Source of the DNA: Variovorax paradoxus B4
Lineage (GTDB): Bacteria > Pseudomonadota > Gammaproteobacteria > Burkholderiales > Burkholderiaceae_C
Direction of reading: 5' to 3'
Length of the DNA: 64,000 bases
NCBI RefSeq assembly: GCF_000463015.1
Contig: NC_022247.1
Span: forward strand, 620,001 to 684,000
The position numbers were made by a program, and so were the translations under genes. How positions within the stretch are numbered: the first letter of the stretch is position 1; each line of letters starts with the position of its first letter. The notes under the pieces were generated by a model. The model had not been told where the DNA came from. It saw only the letters and a list, made by a program, of their open reading frames with translations, and did no database searches. Positions 21,958-32,000 of the stretch are shown here, piece after piece.

Positions 21958-23847
21958 TCAGGCGTCGACGTTCGACAGCGCCGCGGCGCGCTGTGCCTGG
22001 ATCGCCTGGCGCAGCACGCGCGGCGACACGGGCTTGTAGAGCACCGCGATGCCGGCGCTCGCCACTTCGCGCAGGCGGTCCGGCTTGGTCTCGCCCGTGA
22101 CCAGCAGGCGCGCCGTGCCCGCCCCGATGCCGCGCGGATGGCGTTCGAGCGCGGCGATCACGTCGAGCCCGTTGTCGCCGCCCTGCAGGAGCAGGTCGCT
22201 CACCACCACGTCGGGCGGCTGCTCCCAGGCGTCGGCCAGCGCCAGCGCTTCGGCGCGTGTCTGCGCGGCCAGGACTTCGGCGCCCCAGTTGGTGAGCACC
22301 ACCGACAGGCCTTCGAGGATGGTGCGCTCGTCGTCGATCACCAGGATGCGCAGGTTCTCCAGGCTCGCCTCGTCTTCGGCGCCGCCAGCGGCGGGCGCGG
22401 CGGCCGGCACCGGCAGTGCGGCCGGTGCCGAGCGCACGAGCACGCGCACGCAGGTGCCCTTGTGCGGCTTGGAGGTGAGATCGACGCGCGTGTTGAGCAG
22501 CTCCGCCAGGCGCTGCACCGTGGCAAGCCCGAGGCCCATGCCGCGTGCGCCGCGCGGGGCCTGGCGGCTGGTGGTCTCCACCTGGTAGAACTCCTCGAAC
22601 ACGCGCGCCTGGTGCTGCAGCGCGATGCCCACGCCGGTGTCCATCACGTCGATGCGAACTCCCTTGCCGCGGCGCCGCGCGCCGATCAGCACGCCGCCCT
22701 CGAGGGTGTGGCGCAGCGAGTTCGACACCAGGTTGTTGAGGATGCGCGAGAGCATCACGTAGTCGCAGCGCACCCAGAGCTCGGTCTTGCGCGCGACCAG
22801 GCGCAGGCCCTGCTGCTCGGCCACCGGGCGGAAGTTGCGGCTGATCTCGTCGAACAGCCGGTCCAGCGGAAAGTCGGCCCACTGCGGCTGCAGCACGCCG
22901 GCATCGAGTTGCGAGAGATTGAGCAGCTCCGAGAACAGCCGGTCGAGCGAGTCGACGCACTCGCGGATGTGGCCGATGCGCTGCAGGCGCAGCGGGTCGG
23001 TTTCCCCGTTGGCCAGCCCGTCGGAAAAGAGCGTGAGCGCATGCAGCGGTTGGCGCAGGTCGTGGCTGGCCGCGGCCAGGAGTCGGGTCTTGGCCTGGCT
23101 TGCCACTTCGAGCTGCTGGTTCTTGCGCGCGAGTTCGGCGGTGGCCTCGCTGATGCGGCTTTGCAGCAGGCGATGGCTCTCGGCCAGCGCCCGCGCCGCC
23201 TGGTTGAAGCCGTGCTGCAGGTGCCGGATCTCGGAGGTGCCCTCGATGGACACGCTCGCGGCCTCGCCCGCACCCAGCCGGTCCACGGCCTTGCCGAGCG
23301 CGCGGATCGGCTCGCTGATGCGCCGCGCCGCCCACCAGCCCGCGAGCCCCACGCCCACCAGGCTGATCGCCAGCACCAGCACCACGTTGAGCCACACCGA
23401 GCGCCGTGCGTCCTGCACCGCGCCCAGGCTCATCTCCACCATCACCTTGCCGTTGTGCCTGCCATCGTCGCTGATGATCGGCACCACCACCTGCAGGCCT
23501 TCGCCGCGGGCGCGGTCGACGGTCTCGGAGTTGGCCACGATCTCGCCGTCCTCCGACCAGATCTGCACCTGCTGCACGTGCGGCTGGTAGGTACCCGACT
23601 GGGCGGTGCGCTGCAGCATGCGGCGGTCCATGCGCACCAGCGGCGTCTGCGCCGCCGTGGCCACCTGCAGCGCCACCGTCTGCGCGTTGGCGCGCATCAG
23701 CTCGGTCAGGTTGTCCAGGTGCTGGCGCGTCAGCACGGCAATGGCGGCCAGCGTTGCCGCGGTGGCCGGCACCAGCGCAAGCAGGATCAGCTGCTGGGCG
23801 AAGGTGAGGCGCGCAAGCCCCCGGAGGACATGGAAGTTCCAGTTCAT
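21958..23847 (-). CDS. Hybrid sensor histidine kinase with C-terminal receiver
   Basis: A 629-residue inner-membrane kinase, paralogous in layout to the one at 18745-20748. Two membrane helices (about residues 19-38 and 147-168) enclose a periplasmic sensor domain. HAMP (RRISEPIRALGKAVDRL), a short coiled coil, the H-box ASHDLRQPLHALTLF with His262, NNLVSNSLRHT, MDTGVGIA and GMGLGLATV follow. The receiver begins ILVIDDERTIL with the phospho-acceptor in VVSDLLL and the conserved Lys in LYKP. It has no DNA-binding domain. It is divergent from two PhnD-like binding-protein genes, which probably supply its periplasmic input. Confidence 0.93.
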   Translation of the reverse strand: MNWNFHVLRGLARLTFAQQLILLALVPATAATLAAIAVLTRQHLDNLTELMRANAQTVALQVATAAQTPLVRMDRRMLQRTAQSGTYQPHVQQVQIWSEDGEIVANSETVDRARGEGLQVVVPIISDDGRHNGKVMVEMSLGAVQDARRSVWLNVVLVLAISLVGVGLAGWWAARRISEPIRALGKAVDRLGAGEAASVSIEGTSEIRHLQHGFNQAARALAESHRLLQSRISEATAELARKNQQLEVASQAKTRLLAAASHDLRQPLHALTLFSDGLANGETDPLRLQRIGHIRECVDSLDRLFSELLNLSQLDAGVLQPQWADFPLDRLFDEISRNFRPVAEQQGLRLVARKTELWVRCDYVMLSRILNNLVSNSLRHTLEGGVLIGARRRGKGVRIDVMDTGVGIALQHQARVFEEFYQVETTSRQAPRGARGMGLGLATVQRLAELLNTRVDLTSKPHKGTCVRVLVRSAPAALPVPAAAPAAGGAEDEASLENLRILVIDDERTILEGLSVVLTNWGAEVLAAQTRAEALALADAWEQPPDVVVSDLLLQGGDNGLDVIAALERHPRGIGAGTARLLVTGETKPDRLREVASAGIAVLYKPVSPRVLRQAIQAQRAAALSNVDA

Positions 23848-24083
23848 GGGGGAATTTGGCGCATGAAGGCTGAGCTTAGGGGGACGGCCATGCGAGTGAA
23901 AGATGGGAAAACATCACAAAAATAACTTCTATTTGGTATCTAATTGCGTCGCGTTGTCGATGTTAGACCCGCTGATTCGCAGCGGCCCCATGTCTTCGTG
24001 TTCCAAAAATGCAGGCCTCCCCATGCCGCGTCCGGAAGGCTTCCGGCGCTTCCCGCTGTCCCAAGTTCGGGCGCGCCGCCGCC
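23848..24083. other. Divergent promoter region between kinase and PhnD-like genes
   Basis: This 236-base gap is the most A/T-rich part of the neighbourhood, especially 23915-23950 (ACATCACAAAAATAACTTC). It must carry promoters for both directions. A six-base perfect stem, CCGCTG/CAGCGG, with a five-base loop lies at 23969-23985. I cannot assign -35/-10 elements with confidence. Confidence 0.5.
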
Positions 24084-25103
24084 ATGGTAAGCATGGCGCG
24101 CCGCGGCGCCGCAGCCGCCATCCTTGCGCTGCTCGCGGGCCTGCCGCTGGCGGCCGTTGCCCAGCCCGCGCCGCAGCCGGATGCGCCGGTGCGCTTCGGC
24201 ATCCTGCCGCTGGGCGGCGCCTTCGAGTCGCGCAGCGACTGGGACCCCTTGCTGGCCGAGCTGAGCCGCGCCATTGACAGGCCCGTGAGCGTGCTGTCGG
24301 TCAACTCGTACGAAGCGCTCGAGCAGGCCATCCGGCGCGACGAAGTCGACATGGCGTTCCTGTCCGGCAAGATGGCGCTCGACGCCGTCACCCAGCGGCG
24401 CATGAAGGTCGTGGCCCAGGTGGTGCGGCACGACGGGCTGCCCGGCTACCGTGCCCTGATGCTGGCGCGCAAGGCGCCCCCGTTCAACAGCATGAAGAGC
24501 CTGCTCGCGGAGCCGGAACGCTGGCGCCTCGCGCGCGGCGAGCGGCAGTCGGTGTCGGGCTTCATCGTGCCGCAGCTGCAGCTGTTCCTGCCCAACCACA
24601 TCGCGATGGAGACGCGCTTCCTGAGCGAGATCGTCGGCACCCACCAGACCACCGCGCTGGCCGTGGCCAACAACGAAGCCGACGTGGCCACCAACAACAC
24701 GGCCGATTTCGAGCGCTTCAAGCTGCGTTTTCCGGCCGAGGCCCAGCGGCTGCAGGTGTTGTGGGAGTCGGAGCTCATTCCGCATGCGCAGATCGTGGTG
24801 CGGCGCGAATATTCGCCCGAGCTGCGAAGCCGCGTGCAGGCCTTCCTGGTCGGCTACGGGCGCGCGAAGGGCTCCAAGGGCGATGCGGAGCGCGTGGTGC
24901 TCAAGTCGCTGCATGACCTGGCCGGGTTCGTGGCCGCGGACAACAGCTCGCTGCAGCCCGCCGCCAAGCTGGCCTATCAGCTGGCCAAGCAGAATGCCAT
25001 GAGCGCGCAGTGGGTCAACGATGCGGCGCGGCAGGCGCGGCTCTCGCGCATCGAAAGCGGGTACGCGGAACAGACCGCCGTGCTGCGCGACCTGTCTCCC
25101 TGA
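24084..25103 (+). CDS. PhnD-like phosphate/phosphonate-type periplasmic binding protein, copy 1
   Basis: A 339-residue exported protein: signal peptide MVSMARRGAAAAILALLAGLPLAAVAQ, then VRFGILPLGGAFESRSDWDPLL. The body follows the PhnD/SsuA-like two-lobe fold with EVDMAFLSGKMALDA and GTHQTTALAVANNEADVATNN, the latter being the ligand-loop and hinge region of the family. There are no phn transport or C-P lyase genes near. It is followed 14 bases later by a close paralogue and is divergent from a hybrid kinase, so a sensory role is likely. An upstream ATG at 24009 would add 25 residues before the signal peptide and is less likely. Confidence 0.87.
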   Translation: MVSMARRGAAAAILALLAGLPLAAVAQPAPQPDAPVRFGILPLGGAFESRSDWDPLLAELSRAIDRPVSVLSVNSYEALEQAIRRDEVDMAFLSGKMALDAVTQRRMKVVAQVVRHDGLPGYRALMLARKAPPFNSMKSLLAEPERWRLARGERQSVSGFIVPQLQLFLPNHIAMETRFLSEIVGTHQTTALAVANNEADVATNNTADFERFKLRFPAEAQRLQVLWESELIPHAQIVVRREYSPELRSRVQAFLVGYGRAKGSKGDAERVVLKSLHDLAGFVAADNSSLQPAAKLAYQLAKQNAMSAQWVNDAARQARLSRIESGYAEQTAVLRDLSP

Positions 25104-25117
25104 CGCGGGCCTTGTCC

Positions 25118-26164
25118 ATGTCGCGTCTCCTGCGTTCGGTTGCCGCGGCGCTTGCGCTCGCCGCCGTTGCCGCGGCCTGCCTGGCGCAGGGCAGTGCCGG
25201 CACGGCCGACAGAGGCGCCTCGCCACCGGTCAAGTCGATCCGCTTCGGCGTGCTGCCGCTGGGCGGTGCCGTCGAATCGCGCGCCTTGTGGACGCCGCTG
25301 CTGGCCGACATGAGCCAGGCCATGGGCTTGCCCGTGAGCGCTTACTCGGTGGCGTCGTACGAGGAGCTCGACCGCGCCATCCAGCGCGACGAGATCGACA
25401 TGGCCTTTCTCTCGGCCAAGATGGCGCTCGATGCCGTGATGCAGCGGCGCATGAAGGTGGTGGCGCAGATCGCGCGCCGGCCCGGCATGCCCACGCATCG
25501 CGCCGTGCTGCTGACGCGCAAGGCCGGCCTGCCCAGCACGCTGGAGGCCGTGCTCGCCGAGCCCGAGCGCTGGCGGCTGGCGCGCGGCGACAGCCGCTCC
25601 GTGACCGGCTTCCTCATTCCCCAGAGCCAGCTTTTCCTGCCGCGCAAGATTGCGATGGAAACGCGCTTTCGCGGCGAGATCGTCGGCACCCACCAGGCCA
25701 CCGCGCTCGCCGTGGCCAACGGCGATGCCGACGTGGCCACCAACAACACCACCGACTTCGAGCGCTTCAGGGAGCAGTTCCCGGTGGAAGCCGCGCGGCT
25801 GCACATCGTCTGGGAGTCCGAGCCGCCGCCCGGTGCGCAGATGGTGGTGCGGCGCAGCTATCCGTCCGAGTTCCAGGCCCGGCTGCAGGCCTTCCTGGTG
25901 GGCTACGGCCAGGGCAAGGGACCGCGCGCCGATGCCGAGCGCGAGGTGCTGAAGACCTTGCGCGCGGCCTACGGCTATGCCACTGCCGACGACAGCGCGC
26001 TGCTGCCCGAGGCCATGCTCGAATACCAGCTCGGCAAGCAGAACGCCATGGCCGCCGCCTGGGTCAACGACGCGGCGCGCGAGAAGCGCCTGCAGCGCCT
26101 CGAGAAGAACTACCGGGAACAGGTCGAGGCCTTGCGCCCGGCCGCCAGCGCTGCCACACGCTGA
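25118..26164 (+). CDS. PhnD-like periplasmic binding protein, copy 2
   Basis: A 348-residue exported protein with signal peptide MSRLLRSVAAALALAAVAAACLAQ. It aligns along its whole length with the preceding gene: IRFGVLPLGGAVESRALWTPLL, EIDMAFLSAKMALDAV, RWRLARG, GTHQATALAVANGDADVATNN and FLVGYGQGKG all have direct counterparts. The two are a tandem duplication that has since diverged, probably giving different ligand preferences. It may be a lipoprotein alternative, since the signal contains AAACLAQ, but the lipobox is imperfect. It ends 143 bases before tssK. Confidence 0.86.
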   Translation: MSRLLRSVAAALALAAVAAACLAQGSAGTADRGASPPVKSIRFGVLPLGGAVESRALWTPLLADMSQAMGLPVSAYSVASYEELDRAIQRDEIDMAFLSAKMALDAVMQRRMKVVAQIARRPGMPTHRAVLLTRKAGLPSTLEAVLAEPERWRLARGDSRSVTGFLIPQSQLFLPRKIAMETRFRGEIVGTHQATALAVANGDADVATNNTTDFERFREQFPVEAARLHIVWESEPPPGAQMVVRRSYPSEFQARLQAFLVGYGQGKGPRADAEREVLKTLRAAYGYATADDSALLPEAMLEYQLGKQNAMAAAWVNDAAREKRLQRLEKNYREQVEALRPAASAATR

Positions 26165-26307
26165 GCGGGCGTCGGCAGGGCGCGTCTACTCCCTTCGCCG
26201 TAGCTCCAAAACCCCGCATCTAGGCCGTTAGGCGGATTTGCCCGCCGTGCCACGCGCCGGAAACTTCGTGTTTCTTTCAGGCAGCCCTTGCCGTTGACGG
26301 AGTGCGG

Positions 26308-27639
26308 ATGAGTTGGCGAACAAAAGTGGTCTGGAGCGAGGGGATGCTGCTGCAGCCCCAGCACCTGCAGCAAAGCGAGCGTCATGCCGACCATGCGAGG
26401 CATGTGCTGTTGCGTTCCACCACGCCCTATGCCTGGGGGTTTGCGGAGATCGAGATCGATCAGGCCGCGCTCACGCTGGGCAAGCTCGCCCTGGTGCGTG
26501 CGGTGGGCATCTTCGGCGACGGCACGGTGTTCGACATGCCGGCGGTCGATCCGCTGCCCGAGCCCATCGACATTCCGCCCGCCATGCGCGACGAGGCCGT
26601 GATGCTGGCGCTGCCGCTGCGCCGCGCCGGCGCCCGCGAGGCCGACGCCGAAGACTATGAAGAGCTGGTGCGCCACCGGGTGCTCGAGTCCGAGGTGCCG
26701 GACTCCAACACCGCCGGCGAGCGCACGGCCGTGCTGCAGCTGGGCCAGCTCCACACGCGCCTGATGCGTGCCAGCGAAGCGACCGACGCCTGGACCACGC
26801 TGGGCGTGGCCCGCGTGGTCGAGCGCCGCGTCGACAACCAGGTGCAGCTCGAGCGCGCGATGCTGCCGCCGCTGCTGGACGTGGCGGGCCACGGCGTGAT
26901 CCGTTCCTGGCTCGACGAGTTGCTGGGCCTCCTGCGCCAGCGCGGCGAGGCGCTGGCCGGGCGCATGACGCAGGGCGGCACCGGCGGCGTGGCCGAGATC
27001 GCGGACTTCATGCTGCTGCAGACCGTCAACCGCAACGAGGCGGTCTTTGCGCACCTGGCCCGAAGCGCCATGCTGCACCCGCAGCGCTTCTTCGAGCTTG
27101 CGCTCGGGCTGGCCGGCGACCTCGCGAGCTTTCGCGATTCGCGCCGCGTGGCGCGCTTCGGCCCCTACATCCACGACGACCTGGCGCTGAGCTTCCGTCC
27201 GCTGATGGACGACCTGCGGCGCAGCCTCTCGATGGTGCTGGAGCAGTCGGCCATCCGCATCGACCTGCACGACCGCAAGCACGGCGTGCGCGTGGCCATG
27301 GTGACCGACGTGGAGCTGCAGCGCAAGGCGACCTTCGTGCTCGCGGTGAACGCCAACATGCCGAGCGAGGCGCTGCGCGCGCGCTTTCCCACGCAGGTCA
27401 AGATCGGCCCGGTCGAGCGCATCCGCGACCTGGTCAACCTGGCGCTGCCGGGCGTCACGCTCACGCCCATGCCGGTGGCGCCGCGCCAGATTCCCTTCCA
27501 CACCGGCGCCAACTACTTCGAGCTCGAAACGCGCAACAGCGACCTGTGGCGCCAGCTGGAGCAGTCGGGCGGCATCGCGATGCACATCGCGGGCGACTTT
27601 CCCGGCCTCGACCTCGCGTTCTGGGCCATTCGTTCCTAG
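26308..27639 (+). CDS. tssK: Type VI secretion baseplate protein TssK
   Basis: A 443-residue protein that links the T6SS baseplate to the membrane complex. It begins with the diagnostic KVVWSEGMLLQPQHLQQSERH and continues with the shoulder-domain pattern AFVHLARS-like helices and IKIGPVERIRDLVNLALPGV near residue 370, then the C-terminal membrane-complex-binding domain. GGAG lies before the ATG at 26308; a GTG at 26302 would add two residues. It opens the plus-strand T6SS operon. The 143 bases upstream must hold the operon promoter, but I could not identify a sigma-54 or sigma-70 element with confidence. Confidence 0.95.
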   Translation: MSWRTKVVWSEGMLLQPQHLQQSERHADHARHVLLRSTTPYAWGFAEIEIDQAALTLGKLALVRAVGIFGDGTVFDMPAVDPLPEPIDIPPAMRDEAVMLALPLRRAGAREADAEDYEELVRHRVLESEVPDSNTAGERTAVLQLGQLHTRLMRASEATDAWTTLGVARVVERRVDNQVQLERAMLPPLLDVAGHGVIRSWLDELLGLLRQRGEALAGRMTQGGTGGVAEIADFMLLQTVNRNEAVFAHLARSAMLHPQRFFELALGLAGDLASFRDSRRVARFGPYIHDDLALSFRPLMDDLRRSLSMVLEQSAIRIDLHDRKHGVRVAMVTDVELQRKATFVLAVNANMPSEALRARFPTQVKIGPVERIRDLVNLALPGVTLTPMPVAPRQIPFHTGANYFELETRNSDLWRQLEQSGGIAMHIAGDFPGLDLAFWAIRS

Positions 27640-27671
27640 CCGCATCGGGCTGACGGAAACGGAACACCATC

Positions 27672-29000
27672 ATGACAACACCCGATCCCTTCGCCGCCTT
27701 CGAGTCGGAGCGCACGGTCATCAAGCCGAAGCCGCGCACGCCGGCCGGCACGCCGCCGCCTGCTGCGGCACCGGCGCCTTTCTTCGGCGGCGTTGATCCG
27801 ACACCCGCCGTCGACGTCGGCGAGATCGGGCTGCTCAATCCGCTGGTCTCGGCCGCGGGCAAGCTGCTGGTGCTGATCGGAAAGCTGCGCAACCTTGCGC
27901 AGCCGCCCAACGTGCCGGCCCTGCGCGCCTCCACCGCCGACGCGGTGAACCAGTTCGACGCCGCCGCGCGCCGTGCCGGCGTCAGCAACGAATCGGTGCT
28001 GGCCGCGCGCTATGTGCTGTGCACCGCGCTGGACGAGGCCGTGGCCAACACGCCCTGGGGCGTGCAGGCCGGCTGGAACAAGCAGAGCCTGCTGGTGCAG
28101 TTCCACAACGAGACCTGGGGCGGCGAGAAGGTGTTCCAGTTGCTCGCCAAGCTCGCGCAGGACGTGCCCACGCACCGCCAGCTGCTGGAGCTGATCTACA
28201 GCGTGCTCGCGCTCGGCTTCGAAGGCCGCTACCGCGTGGTCGACAACGGCCGCGCGCAGCTCGATTCGGTGCGCCAGCGCCTGGCCGACCTGATCGCCAA
28301 GGACCGTCCGCCGCTCGAAGCCGAGCTCTCGCCGCATTGGCGCGGGCAGGGCGCGGGCACGGTGCGGCTGCGCGAATCGCTGCCGCTGTGGGTGTTCGCG
28401 GCCGGCTTCGCCCTGCTGCTCGCGCTGGCCTGGTTCGGCCTGCGGCTCACGCTCAACTACCGCTCCGACACCACCTATGCCGCAGTGTCGGGCCTGCGCG
28501 TGCCCAACATCCAGATCGCGCCGCCCGCCGCGCCGGCCAAGTCGCCGCGGCTCGCGCGCTTCCTCGAGCCCGAGATCAAGCAGGGCCTCGTCACCGTGAC
28601 CGACGAGGCCGACCGCAGCGTGGTGCGGCTGCGCGGCGACTCCTTCTTCGGCTCCGGCAGCGCCGAGCCGATGGCCGCATCGCTGCCGGTGCTGCGCCGC
28701 ATCGGCCAGGCGCTGGCCGAAGTGAAGGGCGAGGTGCTGATCACCGGCCACTCCGACAACCAGCCGATCCGCTCGCTGCGCTATCCCTCCAACTGGCACC
28801 TGTCGGCCGCGCGTGCCGATGCGGTGAAGGGCGCGCTCACCACGCTGGTCGATCCGGCACGCATGCGCTCCGACGGCAAGGCCGACGCCGAGCCCGTGGC
28901 CGCCAACGACACGCCGGCCAACCGCGCGCGCAACCGGCGCGTCGACATCGTGCTGCTGTCCGAGCCGGACCGGGTCGCTGCCGCGGGAGTGACGAAATGA
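27672..29000 (+). CDS. tssL: Type VI secretion protein TssL, long form with OmpA-like domain
   Basis: A 442-residue tail-anchored inner-membrane protein. The cytoplasmic DotU/IcmH-like domain (about 40-220) carries AARYVLCTALDEAVANTPWG and LVQFHNETWGGEKVF. One membrane helix follows near 236-258 (LWVFAAGFALLLALAWFGL). The periplasmic part ends in an OmpA-like peptidoglycan-binding domain (GEVLITGHSDNQPI; NWHLSAARADAVKGAL; NRARNRRVDIVLL). The built-in OmpA domain removes the need for a separate TagL. It overlaps tssM by four bases (ATGA), giving coupled synthesis of two proteins that form one complex. Confidence 0.95.
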   Translation: MTTPDPFAAFESERTVIKPKPRTPAGTPPPAAAPAPFFGGVDPTPAVDVGEIGLLNPLVSAAGKLLVLIGKLRNLAQPPNVPALRASTADAVNQFDAAARRAGVSNESVLAARYVLCTALDEAVANTPWGVQAGWNKQSLLVQFHNETWGGEKVFQLLAKLAQDVPTHRQLLELIYSVLALGFEGRYRVVDNGRAQLDSVRQRLADLIAKDRPPLEAELSPHWRGQGAGTVRLRESLPLWVFAAGFALLLALAWFGLRLTLNYRSDTTYAAVSGLRVPNIQIAPPAAPAKSPRLARFLEPEIKQGLVTVTDEADRSVVRLRGDSFFGSGSAEPMAASLPVLRRIGQALAEVKGEVLITGHSDNQPIRSLRYPSNWHLSAARADAVKGALTTLVDPARMRSDGKADAEPVAANDTPANRARNRRVDIVLLSEPDRVAAAGVTK

Positions 29001-32000
29001 TCAAGAAATTCTTCGGCTTCCTGTTCAGCCCGCTGCTGCTGACCCTGCTGGCGCTGGTCATCGTCGCGCTGCTGGTCTGGTGGATCGGCCCGCTGGTGAA
29101 GATCGGTGCGTGGGTGCCGCTCGAAAGCGAGCTTGCACGCGCGCTGCTGATCGGCGCCATCGTGCTCATCGTGGTGCTGCGCGCGATCTACCGCAGGTGG
29201 CGCGCGCGCCGTGCGAGCCAGCACCTGACCGACGGCCTCATGAAGGCCCCCACCGTCAAGACCGACGCCCCGGTCAACGGCGAACAGAAGATCCTCGACA
29301 CGCGCTTCAGCGAAGCCGTGGCCACGCTGAAGCAGATGCGCCTGCATGCCGCGGGCAAGAAGCCCGGCTGGCGCGACTGGCTTTCCATTTCCGGTGGCAG
29401 CTATCTGTACGACCTGCCTTGGTACGTGTTCATCGGCGCGCCGGGCGCGGGCAAGACCACGGCGCTGGTCAACTCGGGCCTGTCGTTCCCGCTGGCCGAG
29501 AAGTTCGGCCCCGGCGCGATCCGCGGCGTGGGCGGCACGCGCAACTGCGACTGGTGGTTCACCGACGAGGCCGTGCTCATCGACACCGCCGGCCGCTACA
29601 CCACGCAGGACAGCCACCAGTCGGAAGACAAGAGCGCATGGGAGGGCTTCCTCGGCCTGCTCAAGAAGGCGCGCCCGCGCCGGCCGCTCAACGGCGTGTT
29701 CCTGACCGTGAGCGTGGCCGACCTGCTGAGCCAGGGCCCCGAGCAGCGCACGCAGCTGGCCGCATCCATCCGCGCGCGGCTGCTCGAGCTCGATGCGAAG
29801 CTCACCACGCGGCTGCCGGTGTACGTGCTCGTCACCAAGAGCGATCTGCTCTATGGCTTCACCGACTACTTCGACGACCTCGGCAAGGAGCAGCGCGCGC
29901 AGGTCTTCGGCTTCACGCTGGCGGCCGACGAGAACGTGCAGGCCGACGAGAAGGGGCTGTCCACCGCCTTCCACCGCGAGTTCGCGCTGCTGCACAACCG
30001 CGTCAACGACGGCCTCATCGCACGCATGCAGCGCGAGACCGACGGCACGCGGCGCGCGGCGATCTTCGGTTTTCCGGCGCAGTTCGGCTCCATCGGCTCG
30101 ATGCTGTCCGACCTGCTCGACCAGGTCTTCACCGGCTCGCGCTTCGCGCAGCCGCCGTGGGTGCGCGGCGTGTACTTCACCAGCGGCACGCAGGAAGGCA
30201 GCCCGATCGACCGCGTGATGGGCAGCCTGGCACGCAGCTTCGGCATCGAGCGCGCGATGCTCGCGCCGCAGAAGTCGAGCGGCCGCAGCTACTTTCTCAC
30301 CGCGCTGCTGCGCGAGGTGGTGTTCCCCGAGCAGCGGCTGGCCGGCGCGAACGTGAAGCTCGAACGGCGGCGCCACGCGCTGCGCATGGCGGGCGTGGCG
30401 GCCATGACGCTGGTCACGCTCGCGCTGCTCGCGGGCTGGGGCTACAGCACGCTGCAGAACGTCAATTACCTGAAGTCGGTCGAGGCGCGCGTCGAGCCCG
30501 CGCGCCAGACCCTTGCGGCCCTGCCTTCGCGGGTGCAGAACCTGGTGGAGGTGGCGCCCGTGCTGCAGGGCCTGCGCGACATCTGGAAGACGCCCGACAA
30601 CCGCCAGGGCGACGAGCCGCTGTCGATGACGCTCGGCCTCTACCAGGGCGACAAGCTCGACGCTGCCGCCATGCTCACGCACCAGCGCGCGCTCAACGAC
30701 GCCTTCCTGCCGCAGATCGCCAAGCGCATCGAGGACCAGCTGCGCACCGCGCAGAAGGACAACCTCGAGTACACCTACGAGGCGCTCAAGAGCTACCTCA
30801 TGCTCTACCAGCCCGAGCACTTCGATGCCGAGGCGCTCAAGGCCTGGATCACGCTCGACTGGGCGCGCAGCCTGGACCGCGGCATTCCCGAAGACCAGCG
30901 CCAGGCGCTCGAAGACCAGCTCGACGTGCTCATCGCGCAAGGCCCGCCGCGTTCGCCGCTCAAGATGGACGAGAACCTGGTGCGCAGCGTGCGCGCCGTG
31001 CTCGCGAGCTATCCGCTGGAGCAGCGCGTGTTCAGCCGCCTGAAGCGCCAGCGCGCCACCAAGGACATTCCGGGCTTCAGCATCGCCACGGCCGCGGGCC
31101 CTTCGGCGCCGCTGGTGTTCGAGCGCATCAGCGGCAAGCCGCTGACCGAAGGTGTGCCGGGCATGTTCACCTACGACGGCTACCACAAGCGCTTCCAGAA
31201 CGAGGTCACGGTGCTCACCGGCCTGCTCGCGCAGGAAGACCCGTGGGTGCTCGGGCAGGACCGCAGCGCCACCGACCGCATGCGCGACGTGGCGGCGCTC
31301 GGCGCGCTGACCGATCGCGTGCGCCGGCTCTACCTGGCGGAGTACGTCAAGGTCTGGGAGGCCCTGCTGGCCGACGTGCGGCTGATCCGCGCCAGCGGGC
31401 TCGAGAAGAACATCGAGGCCGCGCGCATTCTCTCGGGCGTGGGTTCGCCGCTTGCGAACTTCCTGCGCGCGGTGGTGAAGGAAACCACGCTCATTCCCGC
31501 CGACCAGCCCAAGGACGTGGTGAGCAAGGCCACCGCCACGGTCGCCAACACCCGCAAGGGCCTGGAAGACCTGTTCGGCGGCGACCCGAACAAGCCCGTG
31601 GCCAGCGGCAAGCGCATCGAGAGCATCGTGGACGACCGCTTCGAACCGCTGCGCCGCCTCGTCACTGCTGCCGGGCCGAACCAGCCCGCGCCGATCGACG
31701 ATGCGCTCAAGCTTTTCAACGAGGTGTACGTGTACCTCAACGCCGTCGACACGGCCGTGAAGGGCCGCACCTCGCCGCCGCCCGGCGACGTGGCCGGCAA
31801 GCTCAAGTCCGACGCGGGCCGCCTGCCCGAGCCGGTGCGCACGATGGTCGAGAACCTGAGCCAGTCGGGCGCGGCGCAGGCCCAGGTGGCCGAGCGCGGC
31901 AACCTGAGCCAGGACCTGCGTCCCGTGACCGATTTCTGCAACCGCGCCATCGCGGGCCGCTATCCGTTTGTGGGCAGCAGCAAGCGCGACGTGCTGCCCG

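Noticed and set aside
26165..26307. A sigma-54 promoter before tssK
   Set aside because: TGGCAC occurs on the minus strand, but the matching GC element is two bases too close and the orientation is away from tssK.
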